Shown here: positions 8,171-17,482 of the stretch, piece by piece
Position numbering within the stretch: the first letter of the stretch is position 1
Layout of the letters: each line of letters begins with the position of its first letter
DNA from: Streptomyces sp. HUAS 15-9
GTDB lineage: Bacteria; Actinomycetota; Actinomycetes; Streptomycetales; Streptomycetaceae
NCBI RefSeq assembly: GCF_025642155.1
Contig: NZ_CP106798.1
Coordinates: 7,378,001 to 7,442,000, forward strand
Direction of reading: 5' to 3'
DNA: 64,000 nt
Translations under genes and position numbers: made by a program
The notes under the pieces: model-generated
What the model was told of the DNA's origin: nothing
Database searches by the model: none
What the model saw: the letters and a program-made list of their open reading frames with translations, nothing else

Positions 8171-10201
8171 ATGAATCTCAAGAGAGTTCTGCCGTACGGC
8201 CTGACCGTGGCCCTCGCGCTGCCGCTGGCCGGGCTGAGCCAGGGCACCGCGCTCGCGGCCACCGACTACCAGGCCGAGGATGCCCTGATCTCGCAGGGCA
8301 CCGTGGCCACCAACCACACCGGCTACACGGGCACCGGCTTCGTCGACTACACCAACGTCAAAAGCTCGTACGTGGAGTTCACGGTGAACGCGGCCGCCGC
8401 GGGCACCTCGTCGCTCACCCTGCGCTTCGCCAACGGAACCTCCACCGACCGGCCCATGGACATCTCCGTGGGCGGCACGGTCGTCGCGTCCGGTGTCTCC
8501 TTCCCGGCCACCGCCGACTGGAACACCTGGACGACCAGGAGTGTCAACGTCCCCCTCGCGGCGGGGACCAACAAGATCCGCGCGACCGCCACCACCGCCA
8601 ACGGCGGCCCCAACCTCGACCGCGTCAGCCTCGCCGCCGCGGCCGACAGCCAGGCCCCAACCCGCCCCGGCCGGCCGAGCTGCTCCGACATCGGCGAGAA
8701 CGGCCTCACCCTCGGCTGGGGCGCGTCCACCGACAACGTGGGCGTGGCGGCGTACGACATCTACGAACACGGCAACAAGATCAGTGAGGCGCCCGGCAGT
8801 GCGACCAGCAAGGCGCTGACCGGGCTCACCCCGAACACCACCTACAACCTCACCGTCATCGCCCGCGACGCGGCGGGCAACACCTCGCCGGCCAGTCCCG
8901 TCGTCGACTGCACGACGAAGCCCAGCTCCGACACCACACCGCCGACCGCGCCCGGCACCCTGTCCACGGCCGACGTCACGGCCAACTCGGTCGGCCTCAG
9001 CTGGGGCGCGTCGAGCGACGACCGCGGGGTCACCGCATACGACATCCGCAGCGGGTCCACCGTCTACAAGACGGTCACCTCCGGCACCACGACCACGCTC
9101 ACCGGCCTCGCCTGCGACAGCCCCTACTCCCTGAACGTCGTCGCACGTGATGCGGCGGGCAATGTCTCCCCGCCCGGCAACACGGTCACCTTCACCACCA
9201 AGGCCTGCGCCACCGACGGCGGTGTGCCGTCGTCCATCGGCACGCTCTCCACCGGCTGGACCATCCCCTGGGGCACCTACTGGCTGCCCGACGGCAAGTC
9301 CGCCCTGGTCACCGAGCGGGACGACTTCCGTGTCCGGAGGCTGACCAAGGACGGCACGAAGACCGAGGTCGGCACGGTTCCCAACGTCGTCACCACCAAC
9401 GGTGAGGGCGGTCTGCTCGGGGTCGCCGTCGACCCCCGGTGGGAGAGCAACCACTACGTCTACTTCATGCACACGGCGTCCGAGGGCAACCGGGTCGTCC
9501 GCATGACGTACAACGGCAGCTCGTTGAGCAACTACACGGTCCTGCTGCAGGGCATCAAGAAGAACCGCTACCACAACGGCGGCCGCCTCGCCTTCGGCCC
9601 CGACGGCTATCTGTACGTCTCCACCGGCGAGGCCCAGACCCCCGACCTGGCCCAGGACAAGAACTCCCTGAACGGCAAGATCCTGCGCATGACGACGGAC
9701 GGCAAGCCGGCCCCCGGCAACCCGTTCGGCAACTACGTCTACAGTTACGGTCACCGCAATCCGCAGGGCCTCGCCTTCGACCGCAACGGGCGGCTGTGGG
9801 AGGCCGAGTTCGGCAACAGCTCCAAGGACGAGCTGAACCTGATCAAGCCGGGCGCCAACTACGGCTGGCCGACCTGCGAGGGCAGCTGCAGCGTCTCGGG
9901 CATGACCAACCCCAAGGCCACCTGGAACGTCTCCGAGGCCTCGCCGAGCGGTATCGCCATCGTCCGCAACGTCGTCTACATGGCGTCCCTGCGCGGCGAA
10001 CGGCTGTGGCGCATCCCGATCGACGGCGACAACGAGAGCGTCGGCACGCCGACCGCGTACTACGTCGGCACCTACGGCCGGCTGCGCACGGTCACCAAGG
10101 TCCCGGGCTCCGACCAGTTGTGGCTGTCGACCACCAACTGCGACAACAACGGAGGTGCGGCGGACGGATCCGACAAGATCTTCCGCGTGACCATCGGCTG
10201 A
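8171..10201 (+). CDS. Secreted CBM35-like/Fn3/Fn3/PQQ-dependent sugar dehydrogenase (GSDH, AA12-like)
   Basis: A signal peptide (to about Ala30) is followed by a CBM6/35-like domain (31-160, YQAEDA at its start), two fibronectin III domains (about 166-250 and 257-345, each with TAYDI or VAAYDI and the NLTVIARDAAGN type strand) and a six-bladed glucose/sorbosone dehydrogenase propeller (350-676). The propeller has RYHNGGRLAFGPDG with His468 as candidate catalytic base, GHRNPQGLAFD and GANYGWP, as in soluble PQQ sugar dehydrogenases. It should oxidise a sugar released by the upstream hydrolases; AA12 members act on sugars such as fucose or keto-glucose, but the substrate here is not known. It is the last gene of the run that begins with pqqE, 11 bases after the GH fusion, and its stop nearly meets that of the convergent acyl-CoA synthetase. 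Confidence 0.88.
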   Translation: MNLKRVLPYGLTVALALPLAGLSQGTALAATDYQAEDALISQGTVATNHTGYTGTGFVDYTNVKSSYVEFTVNAAAAGTSSLTLRFANGTSTDRPMDISVGGTVVASGVSFPATADWNTWTTRSVNVPLAAGTNKIRATATTANGGPNLDRVSLAAAADSQAPTRPGRPSCSDIGENGLTLGWGASTDNVGVAAYDIYEHGNKISEAPGSATSKALTGLTPNTTYNLTVIARDAAGNTSPASPVVDCTTKPSSDTTPPTAPGTLSTADVTANSVGLSWGASSDDRGVTAYDIRSGSTVYKTVTSGTTTTLTGLACDSPYSLNVVARDAAGNVSPPGNTVTFTTKACATDGGVPSSIGTLSTGWTIPWGTYWLPDGKSALVTERDDFRVRRLTKDGTKTEVGTVPNVVTTNGEGGLLGVAVDPRWESNHYVYFMHTASEGNRVVRMTYNGSSLSNYTVLLQGIKKNRYHNGGRLAFGPDGYLYVSTGEAQTPDLAQDKNSLNGKILRMTTDGKPAPGNPFGNYVYSYGHRNPQGLAFDRNGRLWEAEFGNSSKDELNLIKPGANYGWPTCEGSCSVSGMTNPKATWNVSEASPSGIAIVRNVVYMASLRGERLWRIPIDGDNESVGTPTAYYVGTYGRLRTVTKVPGSDQLWLSTTNCDNNGGAADGSDKIFRVTIG

Positions 10202-10208
10202 CGGTGCG

Positions 10209-12035
10209 TCAGGCCCGGTAGAGGGCTTCCACCTCGTTGGCGTAGGCGTTCTCGATCGCTTTGCGCTTCAGCTTCAACGACGGGGTGAGCAGGCCGTGTT
10301 CCTCGGTGAACGGCTGGGCCAGGATACGGAAGGTACGGATCGACTCGGCCTGCGAGACGAGGGTGTTGGCGGCGACCACCGCGCGCCGCACCTCCGCCTC
10401 CAGGTCGGCGTCGCGCACCAGCTCGGCCGCGGTCAGCTGCGGCTTGCCGCGCATCTGCAGCCAGTGCTCGACGGCCTCGGTGTCCAGGGTGACCAGGGCG
10501 GCGATGTACGGACGGTCGTTGCCGACCACGATGCACTGGCTGACCAGCGGATGGTCGCGGACCCGCTCCTCCAGCACACCGGGCGACACGCTCTTGCCGC
10601 CGGAGGTCACCAGGATCTCCTTCTTGCGGCCGGTGATGGTGAGATAGCCGTCCTCGTCCAGGGAGCCCAGGTCACCGGTGGCCAGCCAGCCGTCGTGCAA
10701 AGTCGCGTCGGTGGCCTTCTGGTTGTTGAGGTAGCCCTGGAAGACATGGCCGCCGCGCAGCCAGATCTCCCCGTCGTCCGCGATGTGCACCGTCGTACCC
10801 GGGACGGCCTGCCCGACCGTGCCGTAGCGGGTGCGCTCGGGAGGGTTCGCGGTGGCGGCAGCGGTCGACTCGGTGAGGCCGTAGCCCTCGTAGATCTGCA
10901 CGCCCGCGCCCGCGAAGAACAGGCCGAGGCGGCGGTCCATCGCCGAACCACCGGACATCGCGTTGCGGATACGGCCGCCCATCGCCGCGCGCACCTTCGA
11001 GTAGACCAGCTTCTCGAAGAGCTGGTGCTGCATCCGCAGAGCCGCCGAGGGGCCGGGCCCGGTGCCCCAGGCCTTGGCCTCCACCGCCTCCGCGTACTTC
11101 ACCGCGATATCGACGGCCTTCTCGAACGGCCCGGCCTTGCCCTCCTTCTCGGCCTTGCGGCGGGACGCGTTGAACACCTTCTCGAAGATGTACGGCACCG
11201 CGAGGATGAAGGTCGGCTTGAAGGCCGCCAGGTCGGGCAGCAGGGCGGCGGCGTTCAGCTGCGGCTGGTGCCCGAAGCGGACCCCGCCGCGGAACGCGGC
11301 CACCTCGACCATCCGCCCGAAGACGTGCGCCAGCGGCAGGAACAGCAGCGTCGACGCCTCGGCGTCCTTCTTCGAGTGGAACACCGGCTCCCAGCGGCCG
11401 ATCATCGTGTCCGCCTCGAACATGAAGTTGCCGTGCGACAGGACACAGCCCTTGGGGCGGCCCGTGGTGCCCGAGGTGTAGATGATCGTCGCGATGGAGT
11501 CGGGGGTCACCGCCCGCCGGTGCCGGTGCACCGTCTCGTCGTCGAGGTGCGCACCGGCGTCGTACAGCTCCCGCACCGCGCCCGAGTCCAGCTGCCACAG
11601 CTGGTGCAGCCGGGGGAGCCGGTCGATGACGGTGGCGATCGTCATCGCGTGGTCCTCGTGCTCCACGATCGCGGCCGTGCACTCGGCGTCGTACAGCATC
11701 CAGAAGCACTGCTCGGCGGAGGAGGTGGGATAGACCGGCACCACCTGGGCGCCGATGGTCCACAGGGCGAAGTCGAAGAGGGTCCACTCGTAGCGGGTAC
11801 GGGACATGATGGCGACCCGGTCGCCGAACCGGATGCCCCGGGCGAGCAGCCCCTTGGCGAGGGCGAGGACCTCGTCCCGGAACTCGGCCGAGGTCACGTC
11901 ACGCCACTGTCCGAACTCGTCCTTGCGGCCCAGGGCCACATGCAGCGGGTCCTCGAGGGCATGCTCGAAGACGGCGTCGGCCAGACCGCCCACCGGCGGC
12001 GGCGATGCCCACGGAGGGTTGGTGAACTCGTGCAA
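10209..12035 (-). CDS. Long-chain acyl-CoA synthetase (AMP-forming, FadD15-like)
   Basis: A 608-residue ANL-superfamily enzyme with the ATP loop YTSGTTGRPKG, the adenylate motif YGYGLTEST, TGDLG, and the hinge ITGRKKE, ending in the C-terminal lysine region PSLKLKRKAIE. Family members activate long-chain fatty acids to acyl-CoA via acyl-AMP at the inner face of the membrane. The length and the early ALGRKDEFGQWRDVT match the FadD15-like long form. The gene stands alone on the minus strand, with only 7 bases to the convergent PQQ dehydrogenase. A palindrome at 12199-12216, upstream of the start, may be its operator. Confidence 0.92.
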   Translation of the reverse strand: MHEFTNPPWASPPPVGGLADAVFEHALEDPLHVALGRKDEFGQWRDVTSAEFRDEVLALAKGLLARGIRFGDRVAIMSRTRYEWTLFDFALWTIGAQVVPVYPTSSAEQCFWMLYDAECTAAIVEHEDHAMTIATVIDRLPRLHQLWQLDSGAVRELYDAGAHLDDETVHRHRRAVTPDSIATIIYTSGTTGRPKGCVLSHGNFMFEADTMIGRWEPVFHSKKDAEASTLLFLPLAHVFGRMVEVAAFRGGVRFGHQPQLNAAALLPDLAAFKPTFILAVPYIFEKVFNASRRKAEKEGKAGPFEKAVDIAVKYAEAVEAKAWGTGPGPSAALRMQHQLFEKLVYSKVRAAMGGRIRNAMSGGSAMDRRLGLFFAGAGVQIYEGYGLTESTAAATANPPERTRYGTVGQAVPGTTVHIADDGEIWLRGGHVFQGYLNNQKATDATLHDGWLATGDLGSLDEDGYLTITGRKKEILVTSGGKSVSPGVLEERVRDHPLVSQCIVVGNDRPYIAALVTLDTEAVEHWLQMRGKPQLTAAELVRDADLEAEVRRAVVAANTLVSQAESIRTFRILAQPFTEEHGLLTPSLKLKRKAIENAYANEVEALYRA

Positions 12036-12198
12036 ACCCCGCTCCCCGCTCCTCGCTCCTCAGTGGCGCTCCGCGTAGGCCGTGAAAGCTACCCCACCCG
12101 GACGCGGTACGGGAGGGGGTGCGAAAACGAGCAATGTTCACGAATGGTCGGGCCGACGTCTGGAAAATGCGCTCACATGGGGAAGGGTCGGACAGAAT

Positions 12199-12216
12199 AC
12201 TTACCCCTCGGTAAGT
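12199..12216. promoter_or_regulatory. Palindromic candidate operator upstream of the acyl-CoA synthetase
   Basis: ACTTACC-CCTC-GGTAAGT is a perfect 7-bp inverted repeat with a 4-base spacer, about 165 bases upstream of the start at 12035 and outside the LysR gene. It resembles TetR-type acyl-CoA regulator sites in actinobacteria. The regulator is not in the window. Confidence 0.45.
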
Positions 12217-12278
12217 TTCGAAACCGCAATCTCCACTGAATCTGTACGACGCGATTACGGCCCAGGCCCGCCATCGGA

Positions 12279-13157
12279 TCAGCGTGCGCCGCGCTGACGC
12301 GGATGCAGACGGTCGCCGCCCGCCAGGATCGCCGCCGCCAGGGCGTTCGCCGCGGCCTCGGCAAGGGGGCGGCGTCGGCCGTGCACCAGGACGAAGTCCA
12401 CCTTGCCCAGCTCCGGCAGGCTGGCCCGGTCGGGCACCCGGAACAGGCCGGGCGGCACCAGTCCCCGGGAGTGGGCCATCACGCCGAGGCCCGCGCGGGC
12501 CGCCGCGATCAGGCCGTTGAGGCTGCCGCTGGTGCAGGCGATGCGCCATGGCCGCCCCTGCCGCTCCAGTGCCTCCAGGGCCCGTGCCCGGGTGATGCCC
12601 GGCGCTGGATAGACGATCAGCGGGACCGGGCGGTCGGGGTCCAGGCGGAGCCGGTCCGCGCCGATCCACACCAGCTCGTCGTGCCACACCAGCTCGCCGC
12701 GCGGATCCTGCGGCCGGCGCTTGGCCAGCACCAGGTCGAGCTTCCCCGCGGTCAGCTGCTCGTGCAGCGTGCCGGACAGCTCCACCGTCAGCTCCAGGTC
12801 GACCTCGGGATGGTCGTACCGGAAGCCCTCCAGGATCTCCGGCAGCCGGGTGAGGACGAAGTCCTCCGACGCGCCGAAGCGCAGCCGGCCGCGCACCCGG
12901 GTGCCCGTGAAGAACGCCGTCGCCTGCTCGTGCACCTCCAGGATCCGGCGGGCGAAGCCGAGCATGGCCTCGCCGTCCTCGGTCAGCTCCACGGAGTGGG
13001 TGTCCCGGGCGAACAGCTGCCGCCCGGCGGCGTCCTCAAGGCGCCGCACATGCTGGCTCACGGTCGACTGGCGCAGCCCGAGCCGCTTGGCGGCCTGGGT
13101 GAAACTGAGCGTCTGGGCGACCGCCAGGAAGGTCCGCAGCTGGGAGGGGTCGTACAC
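12279..13157 (-). CDS. LysR-family transcriptional regulator
   Basis: A 292-residue protein with the N-terminal winged helix of LysR regulators (LRTFLAVAQTLSFTQAAKRL, then GLRQSTVSQHVRRLEDAAG) and a substrate-binding-protein-like effector domain from about residue 85. It is divergent from the SBF transporter at 13356, the classic arrangement in which a LysR protein controls its neighbour and itself from the shared region. The effector cannot be told from sequence. The start at 13157 gives the standard MYDPSQLRTFL beginning. Confidence 0.9.
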   Translation of the reverse strand: MYDPSQLRTFLAVAQTLSFTQAAKRLGLRQSTVSQHVRRLEDAAGRQLFARDTHSVELTEDGEAMLGFARRILEVHEQATAFFTGTRVRGRLRFGASEDFVLTRLPEILEGFRYDHPEVDLELTVELSGTLHEQLTAGKLDLVLAKRRPQDPRGELVWHDELVWIGADRLRLDPDRPVPLIVYPAPGITRARALEALERQGRPWRIACTSGSLNGLIAAARAGLGVMAHSRGLVPPGLFRVPDRASLPELGKVDFVLVHGRRRPLAEAAANALAAAILAGGDRLHPRQRGAR

Positions 13158-13225
13158 GCCCCCAGGCTATCGCGGAACGTGATGACAGTCAGAGTGGTAT
13201 GCCTGATTCCCGATCGGCGGCCGGG

Positions 13226-13283
13226 AGAGGACGATGGGGACCGGGACAGGGCGATGGGACCCGGACAGGACGATGGAGACGGG
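13226..13283. repeat. Three imperfect 19-20 bp tandem repeats in the lysR/transporter intergenic region
   Basis: Units begin AGAGGACGATGG (13226), ACAGGGCGATGG (13246) and ACAGGACGATGG (13265), each followed by a GGACCGGG- or GACGGG-like tail. They fill the control region between the divergent genes and could be repeated regulator contacts or plain slippage. Function unknown. Confidence 0.6.
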
Positions 13284-13355
13284 CCCTCCAGCCCCGATCC
13301 GGATCTTCCGGACCCGATCCGGACCCGCACGAGACGTACAGCAAGTTGGAGCGCC

Positions 13356-14393
13356 GTGAAACGCCTGCGCCGGCCGAGCCGGATGCCGATCGACCCGTAC
13401 ATCCTGCTGCTGCTCGCCACAGTGGGCGTAGCGGCGCTGCTCCCGGCCCGGGGTACGGCCGCCGACGTGGCCTCCGGCGCGTCCACCGCCGCGATCGCCC
13501 TCCTGTTCTTCCTCTACGGCGCCCGGCTGTCCACGCGTGAGGCGCTGGACGGACTGCGCCACTGGCGGCTCCACACCACCGTCCTGGTCTGCACCTTCGT
13601 GATCTTCCCGCTGCTCGGCCTGGCCGCCCGCGGACTCGTGCCGGTACTGCTCACCCAGCCGCTCTACCAGGGCCTGCTCTTCCTCACCCTCGTGCCGTCG
13701 ACGATCCAGTCGTCCATCGCGTTCACCTCGATCGCCCGCGGCAATGTGCCCGCCGCCATCTGCGCCGGCTCCTTCTCCTCCCTCGTCGGCATCGTCCTCA
13801 CCCCACTGCTGGCGGCGGCACTGCTCGGCAGCAGCGGCGGCGGATTCTCCGCCGACTCGCTGATCAAGATCGTGCTGCAACTGCTGGTCCCGTTCCTCGC
13901 GGGCCAGGTGCTGCGCCCGTGGATCGCCGACTTCGTCGCCCGTCACAGGAAGGTCCTCGGCCTGGTCGACCGCGGCTCCATCCTGCTCGTCGTCTACACC
14001 GCGTTCAGCGAGGGCATGGTCCAGGGGATCTGGCACCGGGTGAACCCCGTGCGGCTGGCCGGACTGCTCGTCGTCGAGGCCGCGCTGCTCGCCGTGATGC
14101 TCGCCCTGACCTGGTACGGCGCCAAGGTGCTGCGCTTCGGTCGCGGGGACCGGATCGCCATCCAGTTCGCCGGGTCGAAGAAGTCCCTGGCCTCGGGACT
14201 GCCGATGGCGAGCGTCCTGTTCGGCGCGCACGCCTCGCTGGCCGTGCTGCCGCTGATGCTCTTCCACCAGATGCAGCTGATGGTGTGCGCGGTCATCGCC
14301 AAGCGCCGGGCACACGACCCCGAGGTCACGACCCCGTCCGCGTCAGCCGGAGGGTCACGAACCGAGGTCGGTACAGGTCCACGTTCCCGCTGA
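13356..14393 (+). CDS. SBF-like (bile acid:sodium symporter, PF13593-type) membrane transporter
   Basis: About 345 residues, nearly all hydrophobic helices: IDPYILLLLATVGVAALLP, GLLFLTLVPSTIQSSIAFTS and KKSLASGLPMASVLFG are typical of the SBF-like family related to the sodium/bile acid and ArsB-type transporters. Ten transmembrane segments are expected. The GTG at 13356 follows TTGGAG at a good distance; the ATG 10 codons later is an alternative. Divergent from lysR, which probably regulates it. Its last 68 bases overlap the convergent gene at 14326-15564, so the polar C-terminal tail is coded on both strands. Substrate unknown. Confidence 0.83.
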   Translation: MKRLRRPSRMPIDPYILLLLATVGVAALLPARGTAADVASGASTAAIALLFFLYGARLSTREALDGLRHWRLHTTVLVCTFVIFPLLGLAARGLVPVLLTQPLYQGLLFLTLVPSTIQSSIAFTSIARGNVPAAICAGSFSSLVGIVLTPLLAAALLGSSGGGFSADSLIKIVLQLLVPFLAGQVLRPWIADFVARHRKVLGLVDRGSILLVVYTAFSEGMVQGIWHRVNPVRLAGLLVVEAALLAVMLALTWYGAKVLRFGRGDRIAIQFAGSKKSLASGLPMASVLFGAHASLAVLPLMLFHQMQLMVCAVIAKRRAHDPEVTTPSASAGGSRTEVGTGPRSR

Positions 14394-15564
14394 TGCCGGC
14401 CGAGGCGGTCGTGGTCTCCAGCCAGTTGACGTCGTAGCTGAGCACCAGCCGTCCGTCCCCGCCACCGAGCGCCGGGTGCGCCTGCGGGTTGTACGCGGCC
14501 ACCTGCCCGTCCGGCAGCCGCGCGCCGAAGCCCCTGCCCGGTCCGTGCCACGGGCCGGTGGGGGAGCACGCCCAGTACCAGGTGACCGCGGTCAGACCGG
14601 CCGTGCCCGCCGCCATGGTGAACAGGACGTACGTCCCCTCGTCCCGGACCACCGAGAACGTGCTGCCCACCCCGGTGCGCCGCCCGTCCCCGAGCACCGG
14701 GCGCGCGGCGGACGTGGACGTCCACGCGGAGCCGTCCCAGTACCGCCAGGCCGCCGGCTCGGCCAGCCTGCCCTCCCGCACCCGTGCCACATAGGCGGAC
14801 GAGGGCCGACGGTCGACCGCCTGGCCGTCGTCACCGCCGAAGACGTACGTCCAGCCGCCCCGCGTGACGAGCGTGGTCCCGAACAGCACACGCCGGGACG
14901 GATCCGGCACCTGCCGCTGATCCAGGACCGGTACGACCGACTCCACCCGCAGGTCGGGCAGTGACAGCGTGGCGACCTCGGTGGCGCCGGGCACACCGTA
15001 GATCCACGGGTACGGACCGGCCGTCCGCACCCACAGCAGCACCCTGACGACGCTCTCGGCCGAGCCGGGGGAGCGGGGCTCGATGCGGGCCGCGACCGGC
15101 CAGCGCCACTGGTCCGGAGCGGGGTCCGGGAACAGCGGGGCGGAAAGGGTGGCGGTGAGCCGGCCCTTGTTGTCCATCACCACGGCCGAGTTGCGCACCA
15201 TCGGAGCCGAGGCGTCGCGCCAGGAGTGGGGTTCACCCGAGGGGTTGGGCGGCCCGTGCACCTGGCCGAGGTAGGTGTCGGAGAACAGCCACAGCACCCG
15301 GCCGTCCGGCAGCCGTACCGAGTGGGTGCCGTCGCCGCCGGTCCAGTCGTCGGCACGGGCCGGATCGTCGCCGTACCGGGCGAATGCGCCGGTGAGCGCA
15401 CCGTCGTACGTCCAGGAGGCGACCGTACGGGCCCCGCACCCACCGCCGCCCTCCCCGTGGCGGTCCTGGGGGAGAACGGTGAGCAGCACGGCGGCGAGGA
15501 CCAGGGTCAGCAGCAGGCCGACCCCGGTTCCCGTCCGTCGTCGTGCTCGTGCGTCCTCGGACAC
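14326..15564 (-). CDS. Exported or membrane-anchored beta-propeller protein (DUF4185/DUF5005-like)
   Basis: A 412-residue protein with an N-terminal hydrophobic segment (GVGLLLTLVLAAVLLTVL) preceded by arginines, then a propeller-like domain. DGRVLWLFSDTYLGQVHG near residue 90 matches the LWLFSDT motif of DUF4185/5005-type five-bladed propellers related to glycoside hydrolases. WTYVFGGDD and GPWHGPG also look like blade strands. It ends convergently inside the SBF transporter gene and starts 10 bases downstream of the sialidase stop, so it is probably co-transcribed with the sialidase. A carbohydrate-related role is an inference from fold and context. Confidence 0.72.
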   Translation of the reverse strand: MSEDARARRRTGTGVGLLLTLVLAAVLLTVLPQDRHGEGGGGCGARTVASWTYDGALTGAFARYGDDPARADDWTGGDGTHSVRLPDGRVLWLFSDTYLGQVHGPPNPSGEPHSWRDASAPMVRNSAVVMDNKGRLTATLSAPLFPDPAPDQWRWPVAARIEPRSPGSAESVVRVLLWVRTAGPYPWIYGVPGATEVATLSLPDLRVESVVPVLDQRQVPDPSRRVLFGTTLVTRGGWTYVFGGDDGQAVDRRPSSAYVARVREGRLAEPAAWRYWDGSAWTSTSAARPVLGDGRRTGVGSTFSVVRDEGTYVLFTMAAGTAGLTAVTWYWACSPTGPWHGPGRGFGARLPDGQVAAYNPQAHPALGGGDGRLVLSYDVNWLETTTASAGISGNVDLYRPRFVTLRLTRTGS

Positions 15565-15574
15565 CCCCGGGACG

Positions 15575-17449
15575 TTAGTGGCCGCCGCTCACATGGTCCA
15601 TGGGCAGCCACAGCACGGTGTCCTTCACCGACCGGAGCGTCTTCGGGTCGGACAGCTCGTCGTCGCTCAGCGCGCGGTCCCAGACGTGGACGTCGTCGAT
15701 GGTCCCGGTGAAGAAGGCCCGGCTGTCCATGCGCTGCCCGATGTGCACACCGAACGGCGAGTTGCGGCTCACGGAGCCCGCCACATCGGCGACGGACGAC
15801 TGCACACCGTCGATGAACAGCGACAGCTTCCCGCCGCCCCTGCGCACCGCCAGATGGTGCCACTGGCCGTCGTTGTACGCCCCGGTGGTCGGCAGTGACG
15901 CCGTACGGATGGTGGACGCGCCCTCGCGTACGGTCATCAGGGCCCGCACCCGTTTGCTGTCCGGTTCGCCGCGCAGCCACACCTGCGGCTGTGTGGTGCC
16001 GATGCCCCCCATCCACAGCATCGGCTGCTCGCCGGTGGCGGCCGTGTACCGGAACCACAGCGACGCGGTGAAGTCGTCGCTGCCGAGCGGGAGTTCGTCG
16101 CGATACGGCAGACGTACGGCGTCGTCCACGCCGTCGAACTGCAGGGCGCCGCCCGACACTCCGTCCGTCTCCTCCGCGCCGCCGAGGACGGCCGCCCGCG
16201 GGGCGTGCCGGGCGCGGTCGGCGGTGGTCGGGTCGGGGCCGCGGCGCGGCTGGAGCCAGTCCTCGGTGAAGCGGGCGAAGCGGATCTCGTCGCGCGCGTC
16301 GACCGCCCCGCCCTCGTACATCAGCCCCACGGTGTCGTGGTCGGCGCGCACCAGGTCGGAGTAGCCGGACCAGTCCGTGGTGACGACCGTGCCGCGGTCC
16401 ACGCTGTCCCAGGTGCGGCCGCCGTCGTAGGAGGAGCGGATCATCATGGTCCGGCGGCGGTCGGGGTCGCCGGGGCAGGCCAGCAGGATGCGGTTGCCCA
16501 GCCGCAGGGTCGAGCCCTGGACCTGCGGGGCGTAGAGGTCGGGAAGGCCCCGGAAGGGGCTGACGAAGCTGTCGCCGCCGTCGCGGCTGACGGTCTGCGT
16601 GCGGTGGCCGATGTCGGTGCCGTCCTGTTCGCGCCCGCTGACCAGGAGGGAGCCGTCGACGCGCTCGGTGAGGGTCAGTTCGGACGGCTTCTGCCGGAAG
16701 GTACGGTCCTCGGCGATGGGCCAGCTGTCGGTGGCCCCGATCCGCCAGTGGTCGCCGCCGTCGTCGCTGACGATCAGCGCCGCGTGATTCGCGGTGACCC
16801 GACTGCCGTCCCAGGTCTCGGTGTTGACGCCGAAGACCAGCCGCCCGGCGTCCTTGCCACGGGTGAGCTGGAGGCCGTGCACCGGGCCGGTCGCGTACCA
16901 GGAGTTCCAGTCCGCGGGCAGGATCTCGGGGCTCAGATCGCGCGGTGCCGACCAGGTCAGTCCGTCGTCGTCGCTGTACTGCAGATGAGGGGTGCGATCG
17001 CAGGGCACCGAGCAGCTGGCGGCGTCCGTACGGCCCGTGTTGTACGTCTCGGCCAGCAGGATGCGGCCGGTCTCGCGGTCCACGATCGGCGCCGGGTTGC
17101 CATGGGTGTCACCCGCGCCCTCGTTGACCACCCGCAGCGGGCCCCAGGTGCGCCCGCCGTCGGTGGAGCGCTTCACCACGATGTCGATGTCGGCCGCGTC
17201 ACCGCAGTTGAGGACGCGTCCCTCGGCGAACGCCAGGAGCGTGCCGTCGGTGGTCTTCACGATCGCCGGAATGCGGAAGCAGGCATATCCCGGGTCCTGG
17301 GATGCCTTGAAGAGGATCTGCTGCTCGAAGTCGAGGGTGTCGGCGGCGGGTTGGGCGGCGTCAGCCGGATTCGACAGCACCGACAGCGCGGCCGCCGCGA
17401 AGGCGACGGCCAGGGTGGCTCTCAGTCGTGCGCGGACTCTTGACGGCAT
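15575..17449 (-). CDS. Secreted exo-alpha-sialidase (GH33) with C-terminal LamG-like domain
   Basis: A signal peptide (cleavage near ADAAQ, about residue 31) precedes a six-bladed sialidase propeller. CFRIPAI carries the arginine of the FRIP motif, and Asp-boxes of the form S-x-D-x-G-x-x-W occur as STDGGRTW, SDDDGLTW, SDDGGDHW, SRDGGDSF and SYDGGRTW. WSGYSDL likely holds the catalytic tyrosine. From about residue 430 a concanavalin/LamG-like domain follows (FDGVDDAVRLP, DDFTASLWFRY, WHHLAVRR, GTIDDVHVWDRAL). It should release terminal sialic acid from glycans outside the cell. It heads the minus-strand pair with the propeller gene; repeats and a palindrome lie upstream. Confidence 0.93.
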   Translation of the reverse strand: MPSRVRARLRATLAVAFAAAALSVLSNPADAAQPAADTLDFEQQILFKASQDPGYACFRIPAIVKTTDGTLLAFAEGRVLNCGDAADIDIVVKRSTDGGRTWGPLRVVNEGAGDTHGNPAPIVDRETGRILLAETYNTGRTDAASCSVPCDRTPHLQYSDDDGLTWSAPRDLSPEILPADWNSWYATGPVHGLQLTRGKDAGRLVFGVNTETWDGSRVTANHAALIVSDDGGDHWRIGATDSWPIAEDRTFRQKPSELTLTERVDGSLLVSGREQDGTDIGHRTQTVSRDGGDSFVSPFRGLPDLYAPQVQGSTLRLGNRILLACPGDPDRRRTMMIRSSYDGGRTWDSVDRGTVVTTDWSGYSDLVRADHDTVGLMYEGGAVDARDEIRFARFTEDWLQPRRGPDPTTADRARHAPRAAVLGGAEETDGVSGGALQFDGVDDAVRLPYRDELPLGSDDFTASLWFRYTAATGEQPMLWMGGIGTTQPQVWLRGEPDSKRVRALMTVREGASTIRTASLPTTGAYNDGQWHHLAVRRGGGKLSLFIDGVQSSVADVAGSVSRNSPFGVHIGQRMDSRAFFTGTIDDVHVWDRALSDDELSDPKTLRSVKDTVLWLPMDHVSGGH

Positions 17450-17482
17450 GGTGCGACCTGCCCTTCATGCGTCGGAGGCACA

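Noticed and set aside
10296..12239. A 647-codon plus-strand frame
   Set aside because: Antisense of the acyl-CoA synthetase, with no motif and no SD.
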